From contig JABAKD010000008.1 in assembly GCA_012845835.1 (NCBI GenBank), forward strand, positions 4,137,767 to 4,201,766: a stretch of 64,000 nt of DNA, written 5' to 3'. The first letter of the stretch is position 1, and every line of letters starts with the position of its first letter. Shown here one piece after another: positions 46,901 to 56,711 of this stretch. Both the position numbers and the translations under genes were made by a program. The notes below the pieces were generated by a model. The model saw nothing but the letters and a program-made list of their open reading frames with translations, had not been told where the DNA came from and ran no database searches. The DNA is from Undaria pinnatifida. Taxonomy: Eukaryota > Sar > Phaeophyceae > Laminariales > Alariaceae.

Positions 46901-49869
46901 AGTAATCGTAGTCACTACTACCTCCTCCTCGTTTAGGTCATGCGTGCAATTGCCACGTCTATATCCATGTACGTACGTACCTACCGAATTCAACAAATAA
47001 AGTCTTTACTATGATACCTACCGCGGTACGATAGGGATTTTTTTTACAATATTTTTTTTTTTTTTTTTTTTTTTTCATCCTCCGGCGGATGGGGAAAAAT
47101 AAAGCTTTAGCTCACCACACTTCCACGTATTTTCATACGCGTCGTGTGTCGATTTAGCTCAGTTGCTTTCGCAGCCCAACGCTAGCTGGCGCACCCTTCG
47201 GGTCCCATTGTAGGTATAGCGTAAGCTGTCCCTATCAGTGGTCTTCGTTACAACCCCGGCAGCGCAAGCTGCCGTTGTATACGGGTGCGATAAATATTGT
47301 TTGTTTTGGGACAAAATATGACGCTAATTTAGAAATAATGTGTTGCCAAGTTTTATTTTATCAACCTCTCCATACATCAAGATCCGAAGAATAACTGGAG
47401 AGGACCGTTCAAAATACTTTTTTTTGCGCGCTTCTCGCTAGTTTCGCTCAGCATCCATCCGCGTTCACGTCGAGGTGCGGAACGGATAAGGCAAGGCGAG
47501 GGGCGTTGGAGCCGCCCCCCGAAGACGGCGCTCGAACGAAGCGATTTGACCGAGAAATTACAGTTCCGAGAATCACATACTGAGGCCGAGACGAAAAAAA
47601 CTCCTGACCAAGCCCCTGTCCCCTAAAAAAACGAATCATGATACATGTATACATCTTCGCGAGCGTATCGGTCGCACAAGAGGCTATTGTGGTCACTGCC
47701 CTAACCCTATTGTTGCTTACAATACCTATCGATAGACTCCGAAGCCGAGTGATTGTGCCCCGCGATAGGTATCGATCCTCATAATTGCCGACCTATTGTC
47801 GGCCCAATAGCCTATTCGATAGGGTGTTACCCAGGGTACAAGAAGGAACTGAACGGCACACAAACAGGTCGCTCTAAATCACTGCAGGCTTGAGCTTCGC
47901 ATCGAATACACATAACAGTAATCACCACCTTGTTGAGACCGTCCACCTTAAGCTTCTCAGGGCACAACAAGGACTGACAGCGCCGTATTCGGAGATTCTC
48001 CGCTGGGCTGGAGGGGCGTGGGCGTGGATGATGAATGGCGAACTGGAGTTACTACTAGTTTATTGTACCGAGACGGGCTGGGCTGTTCGAGCACCTTCGC
48101 TCTCCAACACTGAAACAATAAAATGGCGAAAGGTCTACGTACCGATATCTACCAGCTTAAACAATGGAATGGTGAAAGGTCAGACGATACCTATCGTCCG
48201 AAACAATAGAGTTGTGAAAGGTCTCTCGATACCTATCGTCCGAAACAACAGGTTTGGTGAAAGGTGTATCGATACCTATCGTTAGAAACAAAAGGTTTCG
48301 TCTCGCAGTCCCAATAGTATATCGCCCGAACAGGCATGCTCTGGAAATTCCTATCGATAGTTATCTGTTTCAACGATAGCTTTTGATATTACATGCCAAT
48401 ACGTACGATATTAGCCGAACAATAGATCAATTAAGGTGCCAATCGATACTTCCGAAACAACAGGTTTGGTGAAAGGTGTATCGATACCTATCGTCAGAAA
48501 CAATAGGTTTCGTCTCGCAGTCCCAATAGTATATCGCCCGAACAGGCATGCTCTGGAAATTCCTATCGATAGTTATCTGTTTCAACGATAGCTTTTGATA
48601 TTACATGCCAATGCGTACGATATTAGCCGAACAATAGATCAATGAAGGTGCCAATCGATACCTATTGCCCGCCACAATATGCTTGGAAAAGTGTCTATCG
48701 ATACCCGTCACAAGCAACAATGGGCTTCCTATTGGAATAGGATCCTATCGATTGTATATTGACCTGGAACCTGTTGTCCATGGTGTGCTGTGTACGCAGA
48801 CGTGCCCGAGCGTTGGTGTTGGGGCGGGGTGTTTGTGTCAATGTTGTTGTTGCTGCTATTGTTGGTGGTGTCGGTGTTGGTTTTGGTGTTGGTGTTGGTG
48901 TTGGTGTTGGTGTTGATGGTGGTGGTGTTGGCGTGGTCGCTGTCGCTGTCGCTGTCGCCGTTGAACCCTTTGCTTACGCCTTCGCAACCGGAATCCCTGT
49001 GTTTTCTATGTAAACCCGTTTTGCTTGCGCCTTTGCAGACGGAAATCTCGGGGGGAAGTTACATTGTGGTTATGATACGCGTTCGCCATCGGAACCCTGC
49101 ATTTTTCTTATGCCCTGTAATCGCGTGTGGGTGTTTGCTGTTGCAGGAGTACCTCCGACAGATCATGGAAGCGTGTCTCGTCAGTGCCCGAGACGGGAAG
49201 AGGGGACAGAAGGCGGCGGCGGCAGCAACGATGGTGGACGCGAGAGGTGGGGGTAACGAACGGGTTCCGTCCTGTATATATCAAAGCCGCGTGTGGATTG
49301 AACACTATATACCAGTCTGACAGTGAATGTAAAGGACCTTTGATATGCCGCAAAAGGCCAGCCCACCTAGCGCCGCCCCCACCCCCACCCCCACCCACCC
49401 CAAACCACGCCAAACAACACCACACTACACCACGCCACACCACCACACCACACCACCCAGCTCCACACCACACCACCCCACGCCACACCACCCAACCCTA
49501 CCCCGCCCCCCTCAAAATTTTCTCGCGGCAGGACCTTTCCCGCATAAACACGCCAAATACAAGAGCGGTGGTGCATCCTCTCCAAGTAGTACCAATTTCG
49601 CCGCGACGGGCGCGGCTGGCACCGCCGGCATGACTTCCGCTAGCAGCAGCAGCGCTGCCGCGCCCTCCCCTGGCACCCGCCCTCCCCTCCCCGAGGGGCA
49701 GTGGGTGGTGACGCCAGGTCATCTCCGAGCTGCGCTGGAGGTATCCCCGAGGCTGGCAGGGCCGCAGTCTTTAGCGAGAGCACATTGGCGGAGGGTTGCC
49801 ATGTCCGCGGGAGATCACCCGGTAGTGGCGGTGCGAGGAGTGTCGGCAGCTCAAGGCCGCGCTTTGTAG
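31945..49869 (+). CDS. TADA1: SAGA-complex Ada1/TADA1-like transcriptional coactivator subunit, five exons
   Basis: Ada1/TADA1 is a SAGA core subunit whose histone fold pairs with TAF12. Exons are 31945-32297, 40663-41804, 42140-42555, 49147-49246 and 49532-49869 (stop TAG). Phases agree at every junction (2, 1, 0, 1), giving about 782 residues. Family evidence: the N-terminal helical motif WGIFEAVAKTNGQ joined to RAFAKYWSALRDFMGGW, then ELD...LGKDNVHLHNELMLCLLN (residues about 105-168), matches the plant and animal Ada1 N-terminus. Residues about 608-655 (FLQAMTASRQMKVSHEVCRV, MTASVK joined to EYLRQIMEACLVSAR) fit the histone fold, and the exon 3/4 join restores the helix without a gap. VVTPGHLRAALEVSPRLAG near residue 730 fits the C-terminal helix. 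Oddities: poly-Ala (50-72) in exon 1, Gly/Ser-rich exon 2 insert, twice the animal length. Exon 3 start is the weakest point: TAGCAG gives two acceptors (42140 or 42143) and another in-phase acceptor is at 42299; exon 4 could also end at 49252. Confidence 0.8.
33005..33395 (+). repeat. ~190-bp tandem duplication
   Basis: GGAGA(A/G)CAATTCGAGAGTGT, AACGCCTTC, TATGAATAATGCCTGCG and TTTGGAAAC...TTTTTT occur in two adjacent units (about 33005-33195 and 33196-33395). The second has a further 13-bp internal doubling of TTGGAGAGCAATTCG. Confidence 0.75.
33765..33815 (+). repeat. (AGC)n(AGT)n compound microsatellite
   Basis: About six AGC triplets followed by about eleven AGT/AAT triplets. Confidence 0.9.
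33845..34100 (-). repeat. Dispersed repeat S, copy 2 (inverted relative to 20325)
   Basis: Reverse-complement match to 20325-20560 along most of its length, including GTGTCCGTGCCCGACAGGGC and GGGATCGTTCGGGTTCAA. It lies in intron 1 of the Ada1-like gene. Confidence 0.7.
35150..35640 (+). repeat. ~130-bp tandem/dispersed units
   Basis: AGAGCAGCAGCGCTGAACAA then CACCGAGACTACTGTGC(A/G)AG occurs three times (near 35225, 35317 and 35588), each preceded by CGGCGTCTCTT(T/C). The middle unit is shortened. A frame open across the first two units (34860-35477) repeats RRLFGTP and NRAAALNNTETTV, which reflects DNA repetition. The telomere-like ACCCTAACCC tract at 35408-35430 lies between units. Confidence 0.7.
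36785..36812 (+). repeat. Telomere-like tract
   Basis: GGGTTGGGGTTAGGGTTGGG then GTTAGG. Confidence 0.6.
37190..37350 (+). repeat. ~10-bp minisatellite
   Basis: AACCGACACCG, AACCGACAGCG and AACCGATAGC variants repeat about ten times. Confidence 0.7.
38000..38120 (+). repeat. 63-bp perfect tandem duplication
   Basis: TTTTGTACCCATGTCGGGAC through GTTGGAGGCTCTTTT occurs twice head to tail with no visible difference, so the duplication is recent. Confidence 0.85.
39921..40199 (+). mobile_element. Family T TIR element, complete copy
   Basis: Left GACGCATTCTACGATAGAGG and right CCTCTATCGTAGCACGCGTC are inverted repeats. Inside: GTTTTCTGAGTGACGGGGCT, ACCCAAAATCGTCGG, GGGCCATGG and AGCTCCTCCCAAATTGAGG. 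It sits about 460 bp upstream of the Ada1-like exon 2. Confidence 0.75.
41805..42139 (+). other. Ada1-like gene intron 2 (335 bp)
   Basis: Donor GTGAGA, acceptor CTCTCTCATAG followed directly by CAG, so two acceptors 3 nt apart both keep the frame (codon G/CA or G/AT). It contains one TACCTGGTA motif. Confidence 0.65.
42815..43830 (+). repeat. TATCGATA/CAATAGG satellite, array 1
   Basis: Degenerate ~50-60-bp units carry ATCGATACCTATT and CAATAGG with palindromic cores (TCGATCGATA). The units are often in alternating orientation, so local hairpins are likely. Confidence 0.7.
44555..45125 (+). repeat. ~200-230-bp tandem array
   Basis: GACGATAGGGTCC(T/C)ATCCC near 44562 and 44760 and GAGATAGGACCCCATCCCC near 44988 each start a unit with CTCC(G/A)ACAACCCGGGAAC-type, GATATC(A/T)CC and CCGCAC(A/G)(G/C)TGTGG-like blocks. 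Three diverged units. Confidence 0.65.
46030..46240 (+). repeat. Dispersed repeat V, copy 1
   Basis: ATCCTTGCACTACTCTC, CTCCCTCCC, TCACATAGCGG, CGCGAGAAGAA and the exact block GTCGAATTGTACCTACCCAC then GCTGCTAGGCG match 60555-60765. Confidence 0.75.
47052..47075 (+). repeat. Poly-T run
   Basis: 24 consecutive T bases. It could be the reverse-oriented A-tail of a retroposed sequence, but no body is recognised. Confidence 0.7.
47420..47645 (+). repeat. Dispersed repeat W, copy 1
   Basis: GCGCGCTTCTCGCTAG, CCGCGTTCACGTCGAGGTGC, GGATAAGGCAAGGCGAGGGG, CGAAGACGGCGCTCGAACG and CATACTGAGGCCGAGACG match 62495-62680; a diverged copy is near 61140-61265. No coding frame is shared. Confidence 0.75.
47700..48770 (+). 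repeat. TATCGATA satellite, array 2, with a ~212-bp higher-order duplication
   Basis: ATCGATACCTATCGTC and GAAACAATAGG units. A ~212-bp block, from CCGAAACAACAGGTTTGGTG to GTGCCAATCGATAC, occurs twice head to tail (48239-48451 and 48452-48661) with few differences. Confidence 0.75.
49247..49531 (+). other. Ada1-like gene intron 4 (285 bp)
   Basis: Donor GAGAG/GTGGGG (an alternative GTAACG six bases on keeps the frame), acceptor CGCGGCAG. The middle is ACC/CCA-rich. Confidence 0.7.
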
Positions 49870-52000
49870 CAGGCGGGTGGGCGTGGGCGGGTGGGTGGAG
49901 TCGGGGACGGGGGTGGGGGCGGGGGCGGGGGCGGGGGCGGGGCTTGAAATCCTCACTGGGAACTGCGCCCCAAGTTTTTGGGGACAAACTACTTGGAGTT
50001 TGTGTGGGTTCATTTTCCCAGCAGTAAAAAGTTTATTACTGCAAACAATATCCTGCGCTTAAGTGGAAGTGTTTGTCCCCCCAAAAGTGGGATGGAGTTG
50101 TAGAGGGATTGACGGCGGCGGCCGCTGAAGGACGGGGGGTGACTTTTTTCGTGCGAGTTTTTGTGGCTGGTTTGTGAAGAGCGCTGGGAGACGCGAAGCA
50201 AGGTTAAACGATCCGCGCGTGGTACCTTTGACCTATCTAGGGCGGAGGCGTGGGGTTGTAGGGGTCGGGGCGTGAGTTTTGTGTGTGAGTTGTGTCAGTG
50301 GTGTGTGAAGGTCGCTGGGAGACGTGAAGCGAGGCTTAGCGAGGCTTGGGTGGTACCTTCGGCCTGTGTTGGGCGGGCGGGGAGGATAGCTACCTTGTGG
50401 GGGTGTCGGCTGTAGACGGTGGGCGTTGAAGTCGGCGTGTTCTTAGTTCACCCTTTTTTTTACTGCCTTTTTTCCCCACACTAAATCCAAGTAGTTTTTC
50501 CCCCGAAACGTGGGTGCAGTTTCCGAAGGGGGTAAGGCAGTTAGGTTTCCACTCGGGGAAGAGAGGCGAGTTATCGAGTTTTTAGAATTTACAGGCTGGC
50601 GTTTTTTCTTTTTTTTGTGAGTCATTTTATTTTTTGTTTTCTGTGAGCTATTGCTGCGTAGTGATGGTACGTAACCTGGTAGGAAAGCATTTTTTTTTTT
50701 CTAGTGTTTTTTTGTTTTTCCCCCAATGTGGGCGCCCCGCGTCAACCCTCTCAAAATGTGCCGTTTTTTTTCTAGTTTTTAAAAGAACAGGGGCGTGATG
50801 TTAACCCCCCCTCCCCCCCCCCGTCTAATATCTGCCTGCGCACTTGGACTTTGGAGCATGACCCGTCGAGGACAAAATTCCTGCGCTGTTGGCCGAGTAG
50901 AGCTCTTTGTGTGCAGCTACTGCGTCTGTCAAAGGCAGTTTCGGGGCGCAACGGATGGGATTTTTAGCGAAAAATGCCCGTGGCGGACGCTTGCTCATAC
51001 CGCAACTACTACCAATCCGACAGTAAATGTAAGCTCGATATAAATAGTGCTTGAAAAAAGTGCGAAGTTCCGAGATCTTAGGGAAGGGATGGTAGATGAT
51101 CATCCCCGGATCAACCACTGGATGTTTCCATCCTTCGACCTATCTGCATGCGGAAACGATTATCAACGAGAGTCTTAGGTTTATTATAGCAGTACCGCGT
51201 GGCCTCAATTCCATCGTATCGAGCCAACATTTGTTTTTCCAACATCGGGCGTATATTTATTGTCGGACTGGGGGAATGGTGGGTTCTTGTGCTAGCACTC
51301 TTTCGGCCATATATCCGCGACTTGTGTTCCTTTTTTCTTTGCGATGGACCGTTTTTCGAACTTAGGTTTCAGTGTCCACGCTAGTCCGGCCGTATACGTG
51401 TGGCCGGGGTGCTCTATTTTTTTATTGTGATGGGCCGTCATTCGACATATTCGTTTTTGTTTTGTTCGTGTGTGTGCACCGGTAGTCGGTAGCCAGGCTG
51501 GTGTCTAGTTTCCCCCGCGCGGAATCGATAAACGGCACCGAAGTGTTCAGCTTTAGTCTGAGGCGGTAGCGCTACAACCTACGATTAATTTCATAAGGAG
51601 TACGATTATTTTTTGTAAGAGGGTCCGTATTATTGGGGCGGGGGGGGAGGTTACTTATGTAGTGCTTGCCGTACGTAGTCGTTTGGCCATAGTACCACGC
51701 ATCTCTTTCGAGACGAAGCCCCGTTCGTTCCTACGCCTATTAGAGACACGCCTGCAAAGGTTGGGTGTTCATTACGGCACGAGGGGAAGGCGAAGGGAGG
51801 CCGGGGAAGGGGGGAGGGGGGAGGGGGGGAGAGTTACCCCTCTGACCTGCCAAGTTGCGTGGTATGATAACTGAGAAAACGGTCACAGACACGCGAAATA
51901 AAATTGATCGCTGTGGCTTGAGGCCTTGGCTTGCGAGATTTCCCACGGCGGAGCGGTAACGGAGGGGGGGGTCTAGATTTAGTTTTTGAGCGAGCTTCCG
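49870..52000. other. 3' side of the Ada1-like gene; no further gene seen
   Basis: It starts with a GGGGGC-type repeat tract (49905-49945). A short dispersed repeat containing ACT(A/C)CAAGTAGTTTGTCCCC occurs inverted at 49950-50050 and forward at 50470-50540, with relatives near 31083 and 38928. A ~134-bp tandem duplication is at 50167-50378 (GCTGGGAGACG(C/T)GAAGC and GGTACCTT). The rest shows only short frames. Confidence 0.5.
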
Positions 52001-52335
52001 CGTCTATCCATCCATCAATTCATCGGTTCTCGGCTGTGCCGACCGCTCTATATTTGCTGGGTTTTATTTCAACGCTTTTTCACGGAATATAGCCCGACCC
52101 GCAAAGTATCGTGGGTCGAGTCGGGTCGGATTAAGCGATGTTGGAAATCTCGCGGATCGTGTCGGTTCGGGTCAGGAATTTTTCAATGTCATGGGTCGGG
52201 TCGGGTCCGACCCGACCCGTGAGGTGAAAAGCCCTGGTTTGTTTGGCCGGGGCCGTCGCGTCTATCCATCCATCCATTCACCCACTGATTCTTGGTTCTG
52301 ACAGCCGCGCGATGTTTGCTGGATTTCCGCTGAGG
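52001..52335 (+). repeat. Direct-repeat-flanked insert with GGGTCGGGTC palindromes
   Basis: GCGTCTATCCATCCATC then TTGCTGG(G/A)TTT flank the segment on both sides (52001-52070 and 52258-52332). The insert carries CGGGTCGGGTCCGACCCGAC and ends GAAAAGCCCTGG, which resembles a hAT-type end, but a matching left end is not found. Confidence 0.45.
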
Positions 52336-52884
52336 GGTGGTCGCTTTGCTCGCTGTGCTGCATTAGTAGTTTCTTAGAGTGGTAGGTGGTATTGTTGGGG
52401 CTTAATTTGTTCGTAGAGCTGGGGCTTGGTTTCTCTGTTTTTGTGTGTTATCATCGAACGCGAGAGAAACGTCGACTCTTCTTCGCTGCTCGTATATTCG
52501 TATGTTTATGGGCTATGGCACACGGTCATGATGTGTGCCGTTCTGATCGCGTTCAATGAAACGTTAACCGGTTACGACCATATACGGATCCGTTCTGGAT
52601 GCGCTTCAATGGCAGGGTGTTCTGCGATTTTCAAGCTCGTTTGGGTTGAGAAAAAAGTAATAATACTAGACACTACCGAGTACTCGCGCGAGCGAGTGGA
52701 TCTGTACCTGATTTCGAAAGACCTGCAAAAACAAGCACTTTTTTTTTTTCGTCTCGAAGCTTATTACGCTATGACGTAGCGAGCGATGAACGTCTCAAAA
52801 CCGAAGGGAGTAGCTTTTAGCCGCTGGAAAAAAACACGTCTGAATATGTTACGGAGGACCACAGTAATCAGGACAAAATACGAC

Positions 52885-53275
52885 TCATGCTACGATAGAG
52901 GTATTAAGATGTGCCTCTTTTTGGCTTAAACGTTTTGAGGATGGCCTGGCTCTTTTAACCCAAATTCGTCGGTCAATTCCACTATTTTTAAAGGTAAATT
53001 TCGTTGTATACCTAGGACGCGTGCTACGACAGAGGTGCACACCACTTTTTTCTGAGACTTCCTCAATTTGGGAGCTCAAGACCTCTCTAAAAAACTGCTA
53101 TTTGGAGAAACATAAAACTGCTACTGGATGAAAAATCCCATGGCTCAGGTACACAGCGAGCATCGTGAAAAAAAAATGGCTTATTTTCCGACGACGTTGG
53201 GTTAGGGAGGCCCGTCATTCAGAAACCGTTTCAGACGAAAAGTGATAGATATCGTTGTGTACCTATGGGATTGAA
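52885..53275 (+). mobile_element. Family T element interrupted by a second, reverse family T element (nested)
   Basis: The outer copy runs CATGCTACGATAGAGGT, AACCCAAATTCGTCGG, GTTGTATACCTAGG to about 53013, where an inverted copy begins (ACGCGTGCTACGACAGAGGT) and runs in reverse (TTGGGAGCTCAAGACC, CCGACGACGTTGGGTTAGG, CCCGTCATTCAGAAACCG, GACGAAAAGTG). From about 53257 the outer copy resumes with GTGTACCTATGGGATT. The break lies within the outer copy's conserved CCTAGGCCATGG block. Confidence 0.65.
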
Positions 53276-53367
53276 TAGTGTTCATCGGGTACAGTGCTCA
53301 CGTGTTTTTATCACAAAACAGCTTTTTTTGGCTGGGGTATTGTTGTTGTTGTTGTTCTCATATTAAC

Positions 53368-54212
53368 CAGGGTAGTCCTCGGGAAAATTCCCGAGGTAAT
53401 TTTCCCGTGCTGTACGTCGGTCCCGGTACTCGGCGGAATACCGTCATATTTGGGCAAACCGTGTACCGCCGAAGGCGGTACCGTCAAAAATCGAAAAACC
53501 GTCAACCGTTTAAAAAGTACCGTCATTTTGCAGCACCGCCATAAAAGTACCGTCAAATAAGCGAAGTACCGTTTCCCGTTTAGAAAAACCGTCACATTCA
53601 GAACCGTCAAAGATTGTAGGGTGATGGTTTTCATTGGATGTTTTCATGTTTTAGGTTTTATTGTTTTATTGTTTACAGTAGTAGTATTGTTTTATTGTCT
53701 TATTTTGGTGCTAAATGTCTAAATGTTGTTTCGCGTGAGGCTGGTGAGTTTGTCAGCTTGACGGTTCGACGATTAGTCTAGCCTCTATTCGTCCGTTCTA
53801 TATAGGTATGCAGGAACATCAGCGGGGTGGTGCCGGCATGCTTGATCGCCGCCCGGCAGGTACTGTCAAGTATTTCGTCATTCGTAATTCTGTATTTCTC
53901 AGTGGCGGAACCGTCATATTTCAGTACCCTCAAAAAAGTACCGTCAAATTTGGCAGTACCGGGACCGGTACCGTCGTTTTGCAGTACCGCCAAAAAAAGT
54001 ACCGTCAAATATCGAAAAACCGTCTACCGTCTAGAAAATACCGTCACTTTTCGATACCGCCGAAAAAGTACCGTCAAATTCGGCGATACCGTGTACCGCC
54101 AAAAGTGGTACCGTGAGAAATCGAAATACCGTCAACCGTTTGAAAAGTACCGTCATTTCGCAATACCGTCCGATCTGGTACCGTAAAAAAAACGGTACCG
54201 AGGACTACCCTG
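53368..54212. mobile_element. Non-autonomous hAT-type element with perfect 8-bp TSD and ACCGTCA subterminal repeats
   Basis: The ends are CAGGGTAGTCCTCGG and CCGAGGACTACCCTG, a perfect 15-bp TIR. They are flanked by ATATTAAC at 53360-53367 and 54213-54220. An 8-bp target duplication and CAGGG-type ends are the hallmark of hAT transposons. Between them are two clusters of (GT)ACCGTCA (about 7 copies at 53438-53605 and 11 at 53908-54165) around a unique core (53640-53865). The element is 845 bp with no transposase. In characterised hAT elements, short motifs repeated near the ends bind the transposase, and these clusters may do the same. Confidence 0.88.
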
Positions 54213-54779
54213 ATATTAACAAGCATAATTGAGTCCGTGGCCACAGGACAGGCTCCTGTCAATCTGGAGTGGAGGAATACCCCAGGGAAAAAACACAAAC
54301 CAAAAGTGGTACTTATGATACACGCATATATCATAGCTGACGCAATTCATGCCTCCGTCAGAAAAAAAAAAAATGAAAATCGGGAGTCAGCCTACGACGT
54401 GCCAGGGCCATACTGGTACATACGTCGAGATCACTACTCGCGTCTGAAAAACCACTTACACCGCATGCCACCCAGGAAAGACTACCGACGTCCAGGTATA
54501 TATTACACGTAGTACCTATCACTACGCATACGCACAACCGACTCAAGTCACTCAAGCCAATTCCAAAAACAAACAAAGGAGAAAAAAGAAAAAAACTGGA
54601 AAGGTAAAAAAAAGAAAAAAAGAAAAGACAAGAAGAGGACGCAAGGAACGGAAAGGAAATAACACCATACTAGAGGACCATAGGAACTGACTAACGACGG
54701 CATTGGGCTCATAGAGGGTATCAAGTGCATCAATAGCACTGGAGAGAGAACGCAACAAGGCGAAGAAGTCAGGGCGGCC

Positions 54780-55423
54780 TTACGCTAGCTTGTGATGGCC
54801 AATGGAAGGCTCACAAACGTCAAGACGATGATGGCCAGACCCAGACTTCAGTCTCTTGGGCAGGACGCCCCCCCTTGCCCCCCCCCCCCCCCCCCCCCGC
54901 CCCTCCCCCCTTTCTCCCCCTCCTCCCTTCCTCCCCCCCCACCCCCGCCGCTTAGAGATGCCGACGGTGGGTGGCACCGCCGCGGCCTTTGCGTGTCGCT
55001 CTGCAGCTCTACAGCTCTCCGCGTCATGCCATTTCTGCGTGAATGACTCTGCCCCCTCCTCTATCCGTCGAAACCATCTGCCGGCCTTGTGTGCAGCCTT
55101 TCGCCACCCTTCGAACTTCATTCCAAAGGCCGACATATGTCCTCCTTTAAGTGCACCATCCAGTCCTTCTCTTGCCCTTCTGAGTAGCGCCCTTACCCCC
55201 AACAAGCTCCCCAAACGTCACCCTCTGTGGCGGACGCTCCTCCCCCACACGTACCACGAAGCCCGCACACAGTACCCTCCGTTTGTTCGCGAACTATCGC
55301 CCCTCTACTCTCGGAAGCTGCCTTGGCAAGCGCGTCGGCGTACGAGAGGGTGTTGTCGCGCTTCCTTTTCCGCCATCCGCGGCATCGGAGGAGTGGTGGA
55401 CCTGTGTTAGCCTGTCGTAACAA
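54780..55423 (-). pseudogene. Unidentified broken coding fragment
   Basis: On the minus strand, 55214-54940 reads a helical, charged sequence (EGLDGALKGGHMSAFGMKFE, KAGRWFRRIEEGAESFTQKW, AAERHAKAAA). Another frame at 55423-55193 (DNTLSYADALAKAASESRGA) may be its upstream part after a frameshift. A long C tract at 54869-54900 ends the coding character. It may be a piece of a mobile-element protein; I do not recognise the family. Confidence 0.35.
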
Positions 55424-55477
55424 GGCTTTTGTTCGGGCTCCACGTCATGCAATACCAAGCAAGGGACTAGCCTCGAC

Positions 55478-55722
55478 GCATGCTACGGTAGAGGTAGCAC
55501 GTTTTGGACATATTTTTTCTGAGTGGACGGGGCTTCTTAACCCAAAATCGTCGGAAATACGACGTTTTTTTGCACGATTCTCGCTGCATGCCTAGGCCAT
55601 AGGATGTTTTATTCAGCATCACTTTTGTTTTTGTCCAAATCAGTTTTGGGGAGCGGTCTTAAGCACCCAAAATTGAGGGGTAGTATTAGAAAAAAAGGGG
55701 TGCACCTCTATCGTAGCGCGCG
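55478..55722 (+). mobile_element. Family T TIR element, complete copy
   Basis: GACGCATGCTACGGTAGAGG on the left and CCTCTATCGTAGCGCGCGTC on the right. CTTAACCCAAAATCGTCGG and GCCTAGGCCATAGG lie inside. Confidence 0.75.
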
Positions 55723-56172
55723 TCCCTGAAGAAAAAAGGGGCACACCCCTACCGCCTTACCGTTTGTCCTGCGATACACACAAAAACCCATACACATATA
55801 TATATATATATTCCCTCTATTTTTTACCAACCATATTACAGTAGGTAGGTCCTGATTACTAAGTTACCCCGTAAACAGTACCCGGCGCCTCTATATACCG
55901 CAGACTTGATTGATCACTAGCTTTGAAACCGACGAACGAACGTCGTAACATCCAAGATCATCCAACCCGTGCTCGAAAAAATGAAGTTTTTGGCAAAGAA
56001 AAATAAAAAATGGTGATGGTACACACCCACCCAAAACGCTAAGATCCCAACCTAATTTTACGCTGTTTTTTTTGTTCTTCGTGGGTTGGGTTGAGGTTGG
56101 CCTTGGATTGTGACTTTCGACTGTTTTCCACACGAATATCATGGCATGTTTTTCAACTCAATCAAATCGACC

Positions 56173-56434
56173 CGTGCTACGATAGAGGTGGCAGTTTTCG
56201 TCTAAATGAAGAGCTTTCTGATCGATGGGGCTCCTTTACGTAAAATCGTCGGAAATAAGTCATTTGTTTTTTGGAACCATTCTCGTTGTGTGCCTCGGCC
56301 ATGGGATTTTTCATCCGGTACTCGTAGAAGTTTTGATTTTTCTCCAAAAAACACTTTTTGGGAGAGGTCTTAAGCTCCAGAATTGAGGAACACCTCAGCA
56401 AAAAAAAGGTGGTGCATCTCTACCGTAGCGCCTG
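56173..56434 (+). mobile_element. Family T TIR element, complete copy
   Basis: CGTGCTACGATAGAGGTGGC on the left, GGTGCATCTCTACCGTAGCG on the right, with AAAATCGTCGG, CCATGGGATTTTTCATCCGG and GCTCCAGAATTGAGGAACAC inside. Confidence 0.75.
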
Positions 56435-56711
56435 TCAATCATGCTCTGATCAATTATCGTTTGTGACCGAAAGGCTACACGGTGTAGGGGGGTAATGTTG
56501 TTTTTCAGGCGACGTCTTTGCAGTGGCTAGGGGTCACTCGCGCGAGTGCCGCCCCCTGTTCCTCTGCGGGCTCTTATTAATAAGCTGCTGAAGAGTGTGT
56601 TACATTTTTTTGCAAAATGAAAAAATCCGCAACGGAATGATAAGATGCACCCTCTAGTTACACCAAAAAAACACCTGAAACAGTCAGACTTTTTGTCCCT
56701 GCTGAGGCCTG

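Larger units (their letters stand above)
42556..49146 (+). other. Ada1-like gene intron 3 (6.6 kb), with two arrays of the same satellite
   Basis: Donor AAG/GTGAAG, acceptor TTGCTGTTGCAG before GAGTACCTCCG. Contents: GATC-type repeat (42600-42760), TATCGATA satellite arrays (42815-43830 and 47700-48770), an ~200-bp array (44555-45125), and repeats V (46030-46240) and W (47420-47645). Frames inside, such as 46580-46936, have no recognised motif. Confidence 0.75.

Noticed and set aside
47150-47290. tRNA-like stretch TTTAGCTCAGTTG
   Set aside because: It resembles a D-arm, but no cloverleaf or clear box B follows at the right spacing.
52120-52235. Possible second hAT element ending GAAAAGCCCTG
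   Set aside because: A right-end-like sequence is present, but no matching CAGGG left end or 8-bp duplication was found.
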